A stretch of 37,986 nucleotides of DNA from Mycoplasma sp. CAG:472 (GTDB lineage: Bacteria > Bacillota_I > Bacilli_A > RF39 > UBA660): contig FR899398.1 of NCBI GenBank assembly GCA_000437315.1, positions 1 through 37,986 of the forward strand, in the 5' to 3' direction. The notes beneath the pieces are model-generated. The model ran no database searches. It worked only from the letters and a program-made list of their open reading frames with translations, and had not been told where the DNA came from. Both the position numbers and the translations under genes were made by a program. Below are positions 8,185 to 17,045 of the stretch, piece after piece; the stretch's first letter is position 1; every line of letters starts with the position of its first letter.

Positions 8185-9014
8185 TAGTCCTCTCTTTCAT
8201 TTAATATCTTATTTATATTTAATAATAATTTACTTGTATCATTAACAAATTTTTTCTTATAACTTTCTTTATTTAATTGTGTTAAAATAATCATAAAATA
8301 AGGTTTACTTGTTTCAACATAACCTGCTTCGTGATATGCAATATCATACGAACCATATTTTCTAACATAATTATACTTTAATACTCCATCATTTTCAACT
8401 ATTTTATATGTTGGATTTGATAAATATTTTTTTAATAAATTACCGTAATCATCGTTTCTATCTATGAATTTCTTTACATTTTTCCAGTATATAATCATAT
8501 CACTACAATTTATTATGCCAAATGAATCAGTTTCTTTGCCAATCATAGTAAATTTTGCCCCTAAAGATTGTCCGTACTCTTTTAATGTTTCTTTGCCAAC
8601 ATAATTTACAAGTTTTAAATAAGCCGTATTATCACTTTCCACTAGCGTATATTTTATTAGCTCTTTTACTGAATATTCTTGATTATTTTTTTGATTTTTT
8701 ATGATACCAGTATCAGGTTTTAATTCATCCATTTTTACTAACAATTTTGTGTTTAAATCAATCTTTTTACTTCTTGCTTTCTCCATTATATATAAACAAA
8801 CCAAAATTTTTATTGCACTTGCAGCATAAAAGCATATATCTTTGTTGTAGGAAATTACATTACCATTTAAATCTTCATAATAATAGCTTACCTTATTACC
8901 CTTATAAGTTTCCTTTAAAAAAAGATTATTTAATTTTTTCATTGCATTAATTAATTGTTTGTTTTTAAAAAGTGAACTATCTATTTTATAATTAGTTTCA
9001 ACATTGTAATTCAT
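8184..9014 (-). CDS. Class A beta-lactamase-like serine hydrolase
   Basis: 276 residues of the beta-lactamase/transpeptidase-like fold. The nucleophile motif SxxK is at 66-69 (SAIK) and SDN at 127-129. The third KTG-type motif appears as HEAG at 228-231, so the usual Lys is replaced by His. No signal peptide or membrane helix is seen, which is odd for an enzyme acting on cell-wall substrates or beta-lactams; it may act in the cytoplasm or be exported unconventionally. True antibiotic hydrolysis cannot be inferred. The ATG at 9014 has GGAGG five bases upstream. Confidence 0.8.
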   Translation of the reverse strand: MNYNVETNYKIDSSLFKNKQLINAMKKLNNLFLKETYKGNKVSYYYEDLNGNVISYNKDICFYAASAIKILVCLYIMEKARSKKIDLNTKLLVKMDELKPDTGIIKNQKNNQEYSVKELIKYTLVESDNTAYLKLVNYVGKETLKEYGQSLGAKFTMIGKETDSFGIINCSDMIIYWKNVKKFIDRNDDYGNLLKKYLSNPTYKIVENDGVLKYNYVRKYGSYDIAYHEAGYVETSKPYFMIILTQLNKESYKKKFVNDTSKLLLNINKILNERED

Positions 9015-9103
9015 AAAAACCTCCGTACACTACTATCTTATCACAGAAATTACTTTTTTTATACAATTCAACTAACAGTTTAGTTATCTCAACTAAAAAA
9101 ATA

Positions 9104-9132
9104 TTGTTAATCAAATAAAAATATATTAAAAT
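9104..9132 (+). promoter_or_regulatory. Promoter of the membrane thioredoxin gene
   Basis: TTGTTA (9104-9109), a 17-base spacer and TAAAAT (9127-9132). The predicted transcript would have only a short 5' leader before the AGGAGG site at 9141. Confidence 0.55.
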
Positions 9133-9152
9133 TATTTTGTAGGAGGAAAATG

Positions 9153-9767
9153 ATGAAAAAGAAAAAAACAATTATAATATCTAGTATAGTAGTTTTATTA
9201 TTGATTGTTGGATTGGTTTTATTTTTAGTATTTAAAAAGAATAAAATTAATAAAAATATTGACGAAGAAAAAATTAAATTTGCTGAGGAATATAAAACTA
9301 CTAAAGATAATGTTTTTACTTATAGAACTATTGAGGAAATTAATAAAATATTAAAAAATGGTACTGGGCTTGTATTTTTAGGTTTCCCAGAATGTCCTTG
9401 GTGTAGAGGTTATGTTCCAATCATTAATGAAGTTGCCAAAAAAGAAGGTTTAGAAAAAATTTATTATTTCAACATTTATGAAGATAGAAAAAATAATACT
9501 GAAGAATATCAAGAAATGGTTAAACTTTTAAAAGGATTTTTAAGATATGATGATGAAGGCAACGAAAGAATATATGCTCCAAGTTTAATAGCGGTAAAAA
9601 ATGGCAAAATTTTAGAGTTTGATGACACAAGATATTGGGATAATAAAAAATATGATTCTGCCGAAGAATTTTGGCAAAGTGCAGATCTTAAACCAATGAA
9701 AGAAAAAATAACTAAAATGATTAATGAAGTAAATGAAAAATCAGCATGTACTGCTGATTGTGATTAA
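9153..9767 (+). CDS. Membrane-anchored thioredoxin-like protein (CPWC)
   Basis: About 204 residues. There is a basic N-terminus, one membrane helix (about 6-26), a linker, then a thioredoxin-like fold with the redox motif ECPWC followed by the expected helix. A cis-Pro candidate occurs in YAPSLIAVKNG. The C-terminus ends with CTADC, a second close Cys pair that may shuttle electrons with the active site. It probably acts in disulfide chemistry on the outer face of the membrane. Two ATGs lie in tandem; the second, 6 bases from AGGAGG, is preferred. It is flanked by its own promoter and terminator, so it is monocistronic. Confidence 0.8.
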   Translation: MKKKKTIIISSIVVLLLIVGLVLFLVFKKNKINKNIDEEKIKFAEEYKTTKDNVFTYRTIEEINKILKNGTGLVFLGFPECPWCRGYVPIINEVAKKEGLEKIYYFNIYEDRKNNTEEYQEMVKLLKGFLRYDDEGNERIYAPSLIAVKNGKILEFDDTRYWDNKKYDSAEEFWQSADLKPMKEKITKMINEVNEKSACTADCD

Positions 9768-9789
9768 GTAGTAAACACTACTTTTTTTT
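9767..9789 (+). terminator. Intrinsic terminator
   Basis: AGTAGT (9767-9772), loop AAAC, ACTACT (9777-9782), then seven T. It begins on the last base of the stop codon of the thioredoxin gene. Confidence 0.75.
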
Positions 9790-10611
9790 ATATCTTTGAT
9801 TAAATTTATCTATTTGACTTAGTTTTCTTGAATAATTCTTATTAACCATATAGTTTAAATCAATGCTATTTGTATATGTACCCTCTAAAGTTGGATACAT
9901 ATTAATAATATGATCTGTTCCGTGAATAGTAATTACCTCGAATAAATCTGTATCTGTTCCACCTGCAGATCCTACACCATCCAATCTAAAAATGTATTTA
10001 TCTGTAACATAATCATAAAATAATCCCGGTGTTTTTAAGTAATTTGGTAAAATCTCTAAAACTTTTTCTAAAGGAAAATTTTCACTAAATACAGAATTAT
10101 CTTAAGTTTTTAAAACAAAATGCTTTTGAATATGATTTCTAAAATAGTTTTCATTATAGTTTGCAATTTGATTTGCTAAATATCCTGGTATTAATTCACC
10201 ATTTAAATTACCGGTAAGTATTCTAATATAAAACCATTCACTGGATAGTTTTTCCTCCATAATAAAATCTTTATTATTTGATAAAAAATCATATAAAGTT
10301 TCATAATTTTGATTATACGCTAATATTCTTAAACGTAAATTAGTTATTTTACGAATATATAATTTACGAACATCTTTTTTTAAATCTTTTTTTATATTAA
10401 TTTTTTCCTCTAAAAAATTTAAAACTTCATTTGCTTTTTGAATTTCTCCCAAAATAATCAAAATATTTGCTTGCATAACATATCCCCAATAATAGTTTGG
10501 AAATTTTGTTAAATACTTTTCTATTTCAAACTTTGCAAGCATTGGATTTGTTTTCATTAATTCATTAATTCTATCAATTTCTAACTTATTATAACAATTT
10601 ATAAATTTCAT
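9778..10611 (-). pseudogene. TPR-like paralogue split by one in-frame stop
   Basis: The reading frame from ATG 10611 runs to a TAA at 10104-10102, then continues in the same frame, with no shift, to the TAG at 9778. The whole 277-codon reading aligns end to end with the intact neighbour at 10608-11486: the N-terminal TPR-like half, then FP(L/F)EKVL, the DKY(I/F)FR segment, FEVITIH, IDLNY and the RKLSQIDKFN ending. The second part has no good start codon of its own (only TTG), so two separate genes are unlikely. One nonsense change (or a sequencing error) explains it. The start overlaps the stop of the paralogue as ATGA. If translated, the first 169 residues keep the repeat-like half only. Confidence 0.8.
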
Positions 10612-11486
10612 TTTTTATACCTCATATTAAATTTATCTATTTGACTTAATTTTCTTGTAGGAACATCCTCAAGCAATATATAATTTAAATCAATATTATT
10701 ATGAAATTTTCCATCTAATGAAGGATAAATAGTTAATATATTATTAGTATTATGAATTGTTATAACCTCAAAATAATCTGCATTTTTATGAAATGCTTCT
10801 CCACATCCATCATATCTAAAAAAATATTTATCTTCGAAAAAACCATAAAAATATTTATTATCTAAATTAATATTTCTTTTTATTTCCTTTAAAACTTTTT
10901 CAAAAGGAAAATCAATATTAAATACTGAACTTATATTTGTATCATATGAAGAATCTTCACTTTTTAAATGTTTTTTTTCATGTTCTAAAAATAATTTTTC
11001 ATCATAATTAAATAATTGACTAGCTTTGTATGATAATTTACTAATCTCATTTTCATTGATTAAACCACACTTTATTTTAGAAAAAAATAATTCTGAAGAA
11101 AGGTCATTTTTTCTAATTTTTTCAGGATTATTAATGCAATATTCATATAATTTAGTATAATTTTCATTATATGCCAAAAGTCTTAATAATACATAATTTA
11201 AACTTTCTAAAAAATCTCTATATTTATTTGAGTTTTTAAAATTAATATTTTCATTTGCAAGGTTACTACCTAATTTTATTACATTTTCTGCTTCCTTTAT
11301 ATTTCCTAAAGTTAATAAAATATTTGCATAAGAAACATAAGAAAAATAATCTTTGGGATATTTTTCAATATATAGTTTAAATTTTTCTGCAGCTAATAAT
11401 GGATTAGACATAATTATTGATTTTGAATCACTATATTCCCAGCAATTAAAATATTCTTTAGATTTTTTATTTTTATCTTTTTTCAC
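10608..11486 (-). CDS. TPR-like protein with conserved unknown C-terminal domain
   Basis: About 292 residues. Residues about 25-75 form a TPR-like pair of helices (NPLLAAEKFKLYIEKYP, then a second with GNIKEAENVI). A mixed helical middle follows, then a C-terminal domain of about 100 residues with a pattern shared with the paralogue next door: DKYFFRYDG, DYFEVITIH, IYPSLDG, IDLNYI and RKLSQIDKFN. No catalytic motif is evident. The GTG start at 11486 has AAGGGGG upstream and is preferred to a TTG at 11504. This is the intact member of a tandem duplication. Confidence 0.75.
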   Translation of the reverse strand: MKKDKNKKSKEYFNCWEYSDSKSIIMSNPLLAAEKFKLYIEKYPKDYFSYVSYANILLTLGNIKEAENVIKLGSNLANENINFKNSNKYRDFLESLNYVLLRLLAYNENYTKLYEYCINNPEKIRKNDLSSELFFSKIKCGLINENEISKLSYKASQLFNYDEKLFLEHEKKHLKSEDSSYDTNISSVFNIDFPFEKVLKEIKRNINLDNKYFYGFFEDKYFFRYDGCGEAFHKNADYFEVITIHNTNNILTIYPSLDGKFHNNIDLNYILLEDVPTRKLSQIDKFNMRYKK

Positions 11487-11606
11487 AAAATCCCCCTTAA
11501 ACAAAAAATATTATATTCTAAATATAATATTTAGTCAAATCTTTTACCTGAAGGTTGTATTATTTTAAAAAACATGAGAAAATTAGAAATATTTAGGATG
11601 GTGTTT

Positions 11607-12503
11607 ATGGAAAAATCAAAAGTTTATTATACTAAAGAAGTAAGTAGTGATTCACTTATTAAAATATTTAACTCTTTAGGAGTAACCCTTAAAGGAAAAG
11701 TTGGTGTTAAAGTATCCACCGGTGAAGATGGTGCAAAAGGATATTTAAAAAAAGAACTTATTGCTCCATTTGTAAAAATAGTTAATGGAACTATTATTGA
11801 ATGTAATACTGCTTATTCAGGGAAAAGGGAATTTACAATAGATCATTTAAAAACCGCAGAAAAGCATGGATTTACAGAATATGCACAGATTGATATAATG
11901 GATAGTGATGGTGAAATAAGAATTCCCGTAAAAAAAGGAAACCATTTAAAATATGATATAATTGGTTCTCATTTTGAAAACTATGATACAATTATTAACC
12001 TTGCTCATGGTAAAGGACATAAAATGAGTGGTTTTGGTGCAAACCTAAAAAATCAGTCAATTGGTATTGCCTCACGAAATGGTAAAGCTTATATACATAG
12101 TTGTGGTCAAACAGAAAAACTGCCAGATGCTTGGAACGTGAAATATGAGCAAAAAGATTTTATAGAATCTATGGCTGAAGCCGCAAATGCAGTAAATGAT
12201 TATATTAAAGATAATAATAAACAAATAGTTTATATCACTGTTATGAATGATATTTCTGTTGATTGTGATTGTGATAAAAACCAAGGAGATCCAGTAATAA
12301 ATGATTTAGGAATTGTAGCATCTCTTGACCCAGTGGCAAATGATCAGGCTTTCATAGATATGATTTGGAACACAAATGAAGAAGGAACTAAATTAATTAA
12401 AGAAAGAATTGATTCAAGGTATGGAAGACATATTCTTCCATATGCTGAAAGTCTTGGTCTTGGAAGTACATCTTATGAACTAATTGATATTGATAAAATG
12501 TAA
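11607..12503 (+). CDS. DUF362 family protein
   Basis: About 298 residues resembling DUF362: KGKVGVKVSTGE near the start, NLAHGKGHKMSGFGANLKN in the middle, and a Cys-rich DISVDCDCD segment before the C-terminal SLDPVANDQAF. In other genomes DUF362 proteins often carry or sit beside ferredoxin domains; none is seen here, but the DCDCD cluster could bind metal. Biochemical role uncertain. The ATG at 11607 has AGGA upstream; longer in-frame starts at 11574 and 11598 have weaker sites. It is terminated by its own hairpin. Confidence 0.8.
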   Translation: MEKSKVYYTKEVSSDSLIKIFNSLGVTLKGKVGVKVSTGEDGAKGYLKKELIAPFVKIVNGTIIECNTAYSGKREFTIDHLKTAEKHGFTEYAQIDIMDSDGEIRIPVKKGNHLKYDIIGSHFENYDTIINLAHGKGHKMSGFGANLKNQSIGIASRNGKAYIHSCGQTEKLPDAWNVKYEQKDFIESMAEAANAVNDYIKDNNKQIVYITVMNDISVDCDCDKNQGDPVINDLGIVASLDPVANDQAFIDMIWNTNEEGTKLIKERIDSRYGRHILPYAESLGLGSTSYELIDIDKM

Positions 12504-12530
12504 AGATATAAAGATTTTTACATTTTTTTA
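12495..12530 (+). terminator. Intrinsic terminator over the DUF362 stop codon
   Basis: AAAATGTAAA (12495-12504) pairs with TTTACATTTT (12517-12526), with a T-run to 12529. The stop codon TAA (12501-12503) is inside the 5' arm. Confidence 0.75.
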
Positions 12531-12567
12531 TTAATTTATGTTATCATTGTTATAGGAGTAAATAAAT

Positions 12568-14493
12568 ATGGACATAGAAATTTTATTAAATTTTAATTAT
12601 GAACATTTAAAAAATTATTTATTAAATTCAAGTGTTGATGAAAGAAAAAAAGTTTTATCTGATGATAGAATTAAAAATAAACTAATTAATTCTGATTATA
12701 AATATGACTTTGTTTTTCTTTCTCAAGAGGAAAGTGACATTGTTTTATACCTTTTAAATGGAAATGGTGTAAATTTATTAAAGGAAAGTTTAAATTGTGA
12801 CATTAACTTAAATAGTATTTTAACATCGACTAAAGAATATGTTAATAAACTTTTTAATAATGATGAATTTGTTAATTTAGTTATAGAAAATATTAAGAAT
12901 AAGCGCGTAAATTATTACTATCTAAACAATAATTTAGCAAATCTTTTATATAATAAAATAGAGAAAAAAGATAAAATTAATTTAATTGGATGTGTAAGTG
13001 GCGATGCCCAGCTTTACATAATAAAAAATAATGAAATAGCTAAAGAAAATTTTTGGGAAAGTCTTTCTTTATTAAATGGTAAAGCTGCTCAACTATTAAT
13101 TAATAAAACAAATTATAAACTATCATTTTCTAATTTATCCACAGCAGATTTATATAGTTATTCTAAAAAAGAATTATCATTTCCTCATTATATGTTCGAA
13201 GAAAAAAAATTTATTAGTAATATATCAGATAACTATGATATAAATTACACAAGATTTATAATTAATAATTTTAGTAAATATAATGATTTATCAAGCATTG
13301 AAAAAAGTAAAAAAGAGAGATTGAATGATAATATAAATACTTTAAATAATGAATTATTACCAAAATATGAAAAACTTTATATGATATTAGATTATTTAAT
13401 TAAAACTGATAAATTAGAGTATGACACCATTAAAGAAAGTATTTATAGTATTTTTGAAAATGAATCAAGTATATTTTTACAAAATTTAAATGCTGACGTA
13501 ATTTCTTGTTTAAGAAGTGATAATAAAAATGAATTATTAGACTTTTTAAAAAAAGAAAGTAATGTAACGCTTGGTAATTTAATTATTGATTTTCATTTCA
13601 AAGATCATCCACTTAATGTAAAAAAAGATATTAATGAACTTGTAAGTTTTGAAAAATCTGGTGGTAACACCCTTTCAAAAGAAGACTTAACGTTATATGA
13701 GCAAATACTTAATATTGATAATCTTTCTTGTAGTGAAAAAGTAAAACTTCATCAAACATTATCACAAATTAATATGGTAGAAAAATTTTATGATGACATA
13801 AGAAACGCTAAAAATAAAATGTATGATAATATAAATAATGTTATTTTAAAAAAAGATAATATTGGAAATTTTAAAAATAATGAATTATCAAATAAATATG
13901 GTGTTAATGTTTATACTCTTGAGGGTACTCCTTTCTATGCCCTTGTTAAATCAGTTGGAACACTTAAAGGAGAAATTCTTAATGAAGTAAAATTACATTC
14001 AAGAAAAGATGGTGGTTCATTTTCAATTGACAGTGGTTATAAACTTAATACATTTAATAAGCCTAACTACACATATAATTTAGCGTATGATGGGTTTTCA
14101 AGTGAGCAAGTTGTTCATGCATTTACTGAAGATTCCTATAGTAATTATGACAGAAATAGTGAAGATACAACACCTAAAATAAATAAAATAATGATGCCAT
14201 ATGAATTTGTAACTGAAAGTCCTTATTATAATGAACTTGTTATATCACAAGTAAATGAGAAAAAAACTACAGAAATGGATGATAGAATACCAATGCTTAA
14301 ACCCTTTGCAATATATTGCTATGATGAAATTTGTGCAAATGATATAGAAAGTGCAAAAAGATTAGGCTTAGATATAATTTTAATAAACACAAAAAAATAT
14401 AATGTTAATATTCAAAAGAAAGATGAAAATTGGTATAAAGATTTTAAAGAGGAGGAATATGTTTTAGATCCAATTGAGGCCTATAAAAGATGA
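12568..14493 (+). CDS. Large hypothetical protein with conserved-looking C-terminal module
   Basis: 641 residues, no signal peptide or membrane helix, Asn/Lys-rich. The first 430 or so residues are helical with no clear repeats. The C-terminal 200 residues look like a folded domain: YGVNVYTLEGTPFYALV, AYDGFSSEQVVHAF, PYEFVTESPYYNELVISQ, then a Rossmann-like ending with IYCYDEI and GLDIILINTKKY. I have a memory of similar C-termini in uncharacterised gut Bacillota proteins but cannot name a family. The start has GGAG upstream. The stop overlaps the next gene's ATG (ATGA), coupling it to a PHP phosphoesterase, so both may act on a common nucleotide or nucleic-acid substrate; that is inference. 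Confidence 0.75.
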   Translation: MDIEILLNFNYEHLKNYLLNSSVDERKKVLSDDRIKNKLINSDYKYDFVFLSQEESDIVLYLLNGNGVNLLKESLNCDINLNSILTSTKEYVNKLFNNDEFVNLVIENIKNKRVNYYYLNNNLANLLYNKIEKKDKINLIGCVSGDAQLYIIKNNEIAKENFWESLSLLNGKAAQLLINKTNYKLSFSNLSTADLYSYSKKELSFPHYMFEEKKFISNISDNYDINYTRFIINNFSKYNDLSSIEKSKKERLNDNINTLNNELLPKYEKLYMILDYLIKTDKLEYDTIKESIYSIFENESSIFLQNLNADVISCLRSDNKNELLDFLKKESNVTLGNLIIDFHFKDHPLNVKKDINELVSFEKSGGNTLSKEDLTLYEQILNIDNLSCSEKVKLHQTLSQINMVEKFYDDIRNAKNKMYDNINNVILKKDNIGNFKNNELSNKYGVNVYTLEGTPFYALVKSVGTLKGEILNEVKLHSRKDGGSFSIDSGYKLNTFNKPNYTYNLAYDGFSSEQVVHAFTEDSYSNYDRNSEDTTPKINKIMMPYEFVTESPYYNELVISQVNEKKTTEMDDRIPMLKPFAIYCYDEICANDIESAKRLGLDIILINTKKYNVNIQKKDENWYKDFKEEEYVLDPIEAYKR

Positions 14494-15362
14494 AAATAGA
14501 TTTACATATACACTCAAATTATTCAGATGGAGTTTTATCTATGTTTCAAATTATTGATGAAGCAGTTAAAAATAAAGTTCAAATTATTTCGATAACCGAC
14601 CACGACTCCATCAAAGTTTACTCAAAAAAACTTTTTGATTATGCAAAAGAAAAAAATATTACTTTAATTCCTGGCGTTGAAATAAGTACTAAATATCAAG
14701 GATTTGGAGTTCATATTCTAGGTTATAATATTGATTTAAATAATGAAAAGTTAAATAATTTACTTGAAAATAGTCAAAAAAATCGTATAGATTATTTAGA
14801 AAATGTTGCAAATAAATTAAGAAATTTTGGTTTTGAAATTAACACTCACAAGTTAAAAGAATTAGAAAGTGTTACAAAAGCACATATTGCCCTAGATGTT
14901 ATTAAAAACGAAAATAATAAAGAATTATTATTAAGTATATTTGGCAAAATTCCAAATAAAGGTCTTTTTATTGAAACTCTTTTAAATGAAAATTGTCCTT
15001 GTTACGTGAAAAAGGAAAGTATTTCTCCAAAAGAAGTAAGTCTGGTTATTAAAAACGCTGGAGGTCTTGTTTTTATTGCTCATCCAGTTGCATACCATTA
15101 TGAAGATAATGTTAATGAAGAAACAATCTTAAAACTTGCTAAAGAAATTAATGCTGATGGCATTGAGACTGGCTACATTTATATTACTAAAAATAATGAA
15201 GTTGTAAATGAATCAAAACTTTGGCAAAAATTTGCAAATGAAAATAATCTATTAACCTCGATTGGTTCAGATTTTCATAAAGAAGATGGACTTCATCCCA
15301 CTATAGGGCTTAATGATTATAAGTTTGAAAATATAGATGTTAAATGGTTAGATAAAAACTAA
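14490..15362 (+). CDS. PHP-domain phosphoesterase (YciV/TrpH-like)
   Basis: 290 residues with the full PHP metal-binding set: H6-x-H8 and D13 in HIHSNYSDG, TDHDS with D37-H38, PGVEIS with E64, H75 in GVHILGY, an AHP motif, and SDFH near the C-terminus. The arrangement with an inserted helical segment (about 95-170) matches the YciV/TrpH branch, which includes the 3',5'-nucleoside bisphosphate phosphatase and 5'-3' exoribonuclease RNase AM. A role in RNA or pAp turnover is likely from the family. It is translationally coupled to the 641-residue gene upstream. Confidence 0.9.
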   Translation: MKIDLHIHSNYSDGVLSMFQIIDEAVKNKVQIISITDHDSIKVYSKKLFDYAKEKNITLIPGVEISTKYQGFGVHILGYNIDLNNEKLNNLLENSQKNRIDYLENVANKLRNFGFEINTHKLKELESVTKAHIALDVIKNENNKELLLSIFGKIPNKGLFIETLLNENCPCYVKKESISPKEVSLVIKNAGGLVFIAHPVAYHYEDNVNEETILKLAKEINADGIETGYIYITKNNEVVNESKLWQKFANENNLLTSIGSDFHKEDGLHPTIGLNDYKFENIDVKWLDKN

Positions 15363-15372
15363 TCATTTTTTC

Positions 15373-15401
15373 TTGAAAAAGAAAAGTAAATTCATTATAA
15401 T
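15373..15401 (+). promoter_or_regulatory. Promoter of the VanZ-RDD gene
   Basis: TTGAAA (15373-15378), exactly 17 bases, then a consensus TATAAT (15396-15401). It lies 25 bases before the start codon, so the 5' leader is short. Confidence 0.8.
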
Positions 15402-15425
15402 TAAATGGACACTGAAGGAGGCATT

Positions 15426-16496
15426 ATGAGTAGTTATATTGAAGTAATTAAAATTGCTTTATTAACATTTCCATTTTTAGCATTTTTTATAAGTTTTCCA
15501 TTTATATTAATAAATTATCATAAATATGGTTCTATATCATCGATGAAAGTTATAATTATTTATACATTTATTTTATATTTATTATGTGCCTATTTTTTAA
15601 TTGTTTTACCACTTCCAAAATACGAAGTTGTAGCAATGCTTAAATCGCCAAGAACTCAACTTATTCCCTTTAATTTTATAAAAGATTTTATAAGAGAAAG
15701 TCCTTTTAGATTAGCAAATGTTCATACCTATGTAAAAGCAATTAAACATTCAACATTTTATGTACCACTTTATAATATATTTTTAACAGTTCCGTTTGGA
15801 ATGTATTTAAGATATTACTTTAAGAAAAGCAAATTAGATATAATAATCTATTCATTTTTTCTATCACTATTTTTTGAACTTACTCAGTTAACTGGTTTAT
15901 ATTTTATTTACCCAAGAGGTTATAGATTATTTGATGTTGATGATTTAATTCTTAATACTTTAGGTGGTTTACTAGGTTATTTTTTAGTTAAACCTTTGAT
16001 GAAAATATTACCCACTAGAGAGGAAATAGATAATAATGCTTTAAAAAAAGGAGAAAAGATGTCTAATCTAAGAAAAGTTACTTCTTTTTGTTTAGATTTA
16101 TTTATTTTTGGAATATTAGAGTTAATTTTATATATTTTATTCAATAATTATGTAATAATAATTTCTTTCTTTATTATCTATTACTTCTTATTACCTTTTC
16201 TTTTAAAAGGAAGTACAATAGCACAAAGATATTTAAATATTGGTGTTGTTAATAATGATAATAATTATACATTAATATATTCATTTTTAAGAAGGTTATT
16301 ATTTTGTTTATTTTATATTTTTAGTTTTATAATTATTTATAATATTAACATTAATTCAACTTTAAAAGGAATACTATATATTATTGATTTTATATATTTT
16401 ATTATATCTGCATTTAAATATATATTTACAAAGAAAACATTATTATTTGAAAAATTATCTAAAACAAAACTTATAAGTACAATAAAAAGTAATTAA
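15426..16496 (+). CDS. VanZ-like/RDD fusion membrane protein
   Basis: About 356 residues, polytopic. Residues about 35-195 match VanZ-like proteins: RTQLIPFNF, PFGMYL, FELTQL, and DVDDLILNTLGGLLGY. Residues about 215-350 form an RDD-like module with four hydrophobic stretches and STIAQRYLNIGVVN. VanZ-like proteins are linked to cell-envelope stress and teicoplanin-type resistance in some hosts; RDD proteins are linked to ion exchange. The function here is unknown. The ATG at 15426 has GAAGGAGG upstream; the longer reading from 15405 begins around the transcription start and is rejected. Confidence 0.85.
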   Translation: MSSYIEVIKIALLTFPFLAFFISFPFILINYHKYGSISSMKVIIIYTFILYLLCAYFLIVLPLPKYEVVAMLKSPRTQLIPFNFIKDFIRESPFRLANVHTYVKAIKHSTFYVPLYNIFLTVPFGMYLRYYFKKSKLDIIIYSFFLSLFFELTQLTGLYFIYPRGYRLFDVDDLILNTLGGLLGYFLVKPLMKILPTREEIDNNALKKGEKMSNLRKVTSFCLDLFIFGILELILYILFNNYVIIISFFIIYYFLLPFLLKGSTIAQRYLNIGVVNNDNNYTLIYSFLRRLLFCLFYIFSFIIIYNININSTLKGILYIIDFIYFIISAFKYIFTKKTLLFEKLSKTKLISTIKSN

Positions 16497-16516
16497 ACAT
16501 AATTAATTACTTTTTT
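16484..16516 (+). terminator. Intrinsic terminator over the VanZ-RDD stop codon
   Basis: A perfect 13-bp stem, 16484-16496 with 16503-16515, and a T-run. The stop codon (16494-16496) ends the 5' arm. The A-rich 5' side makes it potentially bidirectional. Confidence 0.85.
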
Positions 16517-16570
16517 ATTTTATATTAAATATCTAACTTAACTCATAATAAATGGTAACGATTGTTTTTA

Positions 16571-17038
16571 TTATAAAAGCCCATATATTAGGGAAAAAAC
16601 CTCATTTAAAACATAATCTTTATTTTCTTTTCTATCAAAGGAATTTACTGTTACTTCTTTGTTATAAAATGTATCATTTTTTCTATCATAGACACTTATA
16701 TAAGCTTTATTATCATTACCATAAAGATTATTTGGATCTTTTTTATTAAGTTTTCCTGTTATACCTACTCCGAAATCCGAAGATGTAAACATGGAAATTT
16801 TTTTACTCATTTCATTAGCAGTTTGCATACTATAAACTGAATATGTATCAATAATATTTTTATCAACACCCATTTTTATTTTATATTCATTTGAATATGT
16901 AACTGCTCCAAAACTAAATATCTTACTTGCATCAGGAATATTTGTTATAGCATTTGCTAATGCCCCTCCACTGCAAGATTCCATTGTACTTATTGTTTTT
17001 TTTAATTCAATTAATTTTTTTATTGTTTTTTCTATCAT
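16571..17038 (-). CDS. pncC: CinA C-terminal family nicotinamide-nucleotide amidase
   Basis: About 155 residues forming the stand-alone CinA C-terminal domain: MESCSGGALANAI near residue 18, then SKIFSFGAVTYSNEYK, GVDKNIIDTYSVYSMQTA and FGVGITG. This domain (PncC) converts nicotinamide mononucleotide to nicotinic acid mononucleotide, recycling the by-product of bacterial DNA ligase into NAD synthesis. The length fits the single-domain form. The ATG at 17038 has TAGGAG just upstream; an ATG at 17053 overlapping the SNF2 remnant has no site. It was probably the downstream gene of the helicase operon. Confidence 0.85.
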   Translation of the reverse strand: MIEKTIKKLIELKKTISTMESCSGGALANAITNIPDASKIFSFGAVTYSNEYKIKMGVDKNIIDTYSVYSMQTANEMSKKISMFTSSDFGVGITGKLNKKDPNNLYGNDNKAYISVYDRKNDTFYNKEVTVNSFDRKENKDYVLNEVFSLIYGLL

Positions 17039-17045
17039 ATTACTC

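Noticed and set aside
9778..9984. Separate 68-residue gene
   Set aside because: It has only a TTG start without a ribosome site, and its sequence is the in-frame C-terminus of the gene broken at 10102.
12072..12284. 70-residue minus-strand frame inside the DUF362 gene
   Set aside because: It is a shadow of a well-supported gene, with no ribosome site and low-complexity content.
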